Shown piece by piece: positions 6,220 to 6,695 of a stretch of DNA of 6,695 bases. How positions within the stretch are numbered: position 1 is the stretch's first letter; every line of letters begins with the position of its first letter. The notes beneath the pieces are model-generated. The model did not search any database and had not been told where the DNA came from. It worked only from the letters and a program-made list of their open reading frames with translations. Both the position numbers and the translations under genes were made by a program. The DNA comes from JBOZRQ01 sp050789255 (GTDB taxonomy: Bacteria; Bacillota; Sulfobacillia; Symbiobacteriales; Symbiobacteriaceae): NCBI GenBank assembly GCA_050789255.1, contig JBOZRQ010000058.1, forward strand, positions 1-6,695, read 5' to 3'.

Positions 6220-6260
6220 GCAGAGCAGCTTCCAAGGAGATTGGAAGCTGCTCTGCTTTT
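6220..6260 (-). terminator. Strong rho-independent terminator of yhbH, possibly two-way
   Basis: A perfect 16-base-pair stem, GCAGAGCAGCTTCCAA (6220-6235) and its complement (6241-6256), encloses the loop GGAGA. On the minus strand it begins 2 bases after the yhbH TAA, and its downstream side has only GTTT. On the plus strand TTTT (6257-6260) follows, so it can also stop transcripts coming from the left. Confidence 0.85.
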
Positions 6261-6695
6261 AGGCCGGTGCTATATTCCCCCGGCTGAACCACTTCTGGAG
6301 CGCCGGGTAGACGTCTTTCTTCTCCACGATGTTCACCATGACGAACCGGGGGTCATGGACGCCTGAGAAAGCGCTCATCAGCGAGCTGGTGTAGCCGCCG
6401 TCCCGGATCTCGCCGTAGCCGAACAGGTTGACGACCTCCAGCATCTTCCCGACCAGGTCGAGGCAGACCTTGTTGTCGCTGTCGCTCCAGTTGTCACCAT
6501 CGGAGAAATGGAAGGGATAGATGTTCCAGGAGTTCGGGTCATACCGCTGGTTGATGATGTCCCAGGCCAGCTGGTAGGCGCTTGAGACCTTGGTGCCGCC
6601 GCTCTCGCCCAGGTGGAAGAAGGTCTGCTCGTCGACCTCCTGCGCTTCAGAGTGATGGGTAATGAACACGATCTCCACGTCCTGGTACTTGGTCC
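6259..6695 (-). CDS. yhbH: YhbH/YeaH family sporulation protein (DUF444), C-terminal part
   Basis: YhbH is a VWA-like protein usually found with the serine kinase PrkA; in Bacillus subtilis yhbH belongs to the mother-cell sporulation genes. Its biochemical role is not settled. The visible 144 codons run from TKYQDV at the window edge to TAA (complement of 6259-6261). Family marks are EIVFITHHSEAQEVDE, FFHLGESGGTKVSSAYQLAW, NIYPFHFSDGDN (the acidic HFSDGDN at 6490-6510, a likely part of the metal-binding face) and LFGYGEI. The N-terminal half, including the expected D-x-SGSM metal site, would lie right of the window, so its integrity cannot be judged here. If the window ends join, the gene would instead run into bases 103-70 and lack its N-terminal half. 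A strong terminator directly follows. It converges on the ger operon and debris region. Confidence 0.9.
   Translation of the reverse strand, partial: TKYQDVEIVFITHHSEAQEVDEQTFFHLGESGGTKVSSAYQLAWDIINQRYDPNSWNIYPFHFSDGDNWSDSDNKVCLDLVGKMLEVVNLFGYGEIRDGGYTSSLMSAFSGVHDPRFVMVNIVEKKDVYPALQKWFSRGNIAPA

Noticed and set aside
1..6695. CRISPR array, tRNA, rRNA, transposase or phage genes
   Set aside because: No regularly spaced repeats, cloverleaf, rRNA sequence or recognisable transposase, integrase or phage motif was found on either strand.

Overview
The window is GC-rich (roughly 60% by eye in the genes). It carries a spore germinant-receptor operon plus the 3' part of yhbH, a gene found with sporulation genes in Bacillota. 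The source is therefore an endospore-forming Bacillota, probably one of the high-GC Clostridia-like lineages such as Symbiobacteriaceae. The genus cannot be fixed from this sequence alone.

Layout. At 1-103 (minus strand) lies a short piece of yhbH, cut off at its 5' side near base 100. Bases 104-569 have no firm gene and act as the leader of the germination operon. Bases 570-4286 hold three tightly coupled plus-strand genes: gerA (485 aa), gerB (373 aa, overlapping gerA by 4 bases) and gerC (384 aa, overlapping gerB by 14 bases). A stem-loop at 4466-4492 probably ends the transcript. Bases 4493-6215 are gene-poor debris: a small lipoprotein-like remnant, a coiled-coil gene broken by a frameshift and an in-frame TAA, a peroxiredoxin-like scrap on the opposite strand, and about 550 bases with no recognisable gene. 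At 6220-6260 a very strong hairpin follows the stop codon of yhbH, whose C-terminal 144 codons run in from the right edge on the minus strand.

Function. GerA, GerB and GerC subunits assemble in the inner membrane of the dormant spore as one nutrient-germinant receptor. GerA forms the oligomeric channel-like core, GerB is the APC-fold nutrient-binding subunit, and GerC is a surface lipoprotein. All three look intact, except that the best-placed ribosome binding site for gerB points to an ATC codon instead of the annotated GTG.

The most notable structural fact is that bases 1-69 are identical to bases 6627-6695, so the window begins and ends in the same stretch of yhbH. Either the sequence is terminally redundant (a circular molecule, a tandem array, or a closed assembly-graph path of about 6626 bases), or yhbH is partly duplicated on both sides of the ger operon. 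I found no convincing new defence or mobile system.
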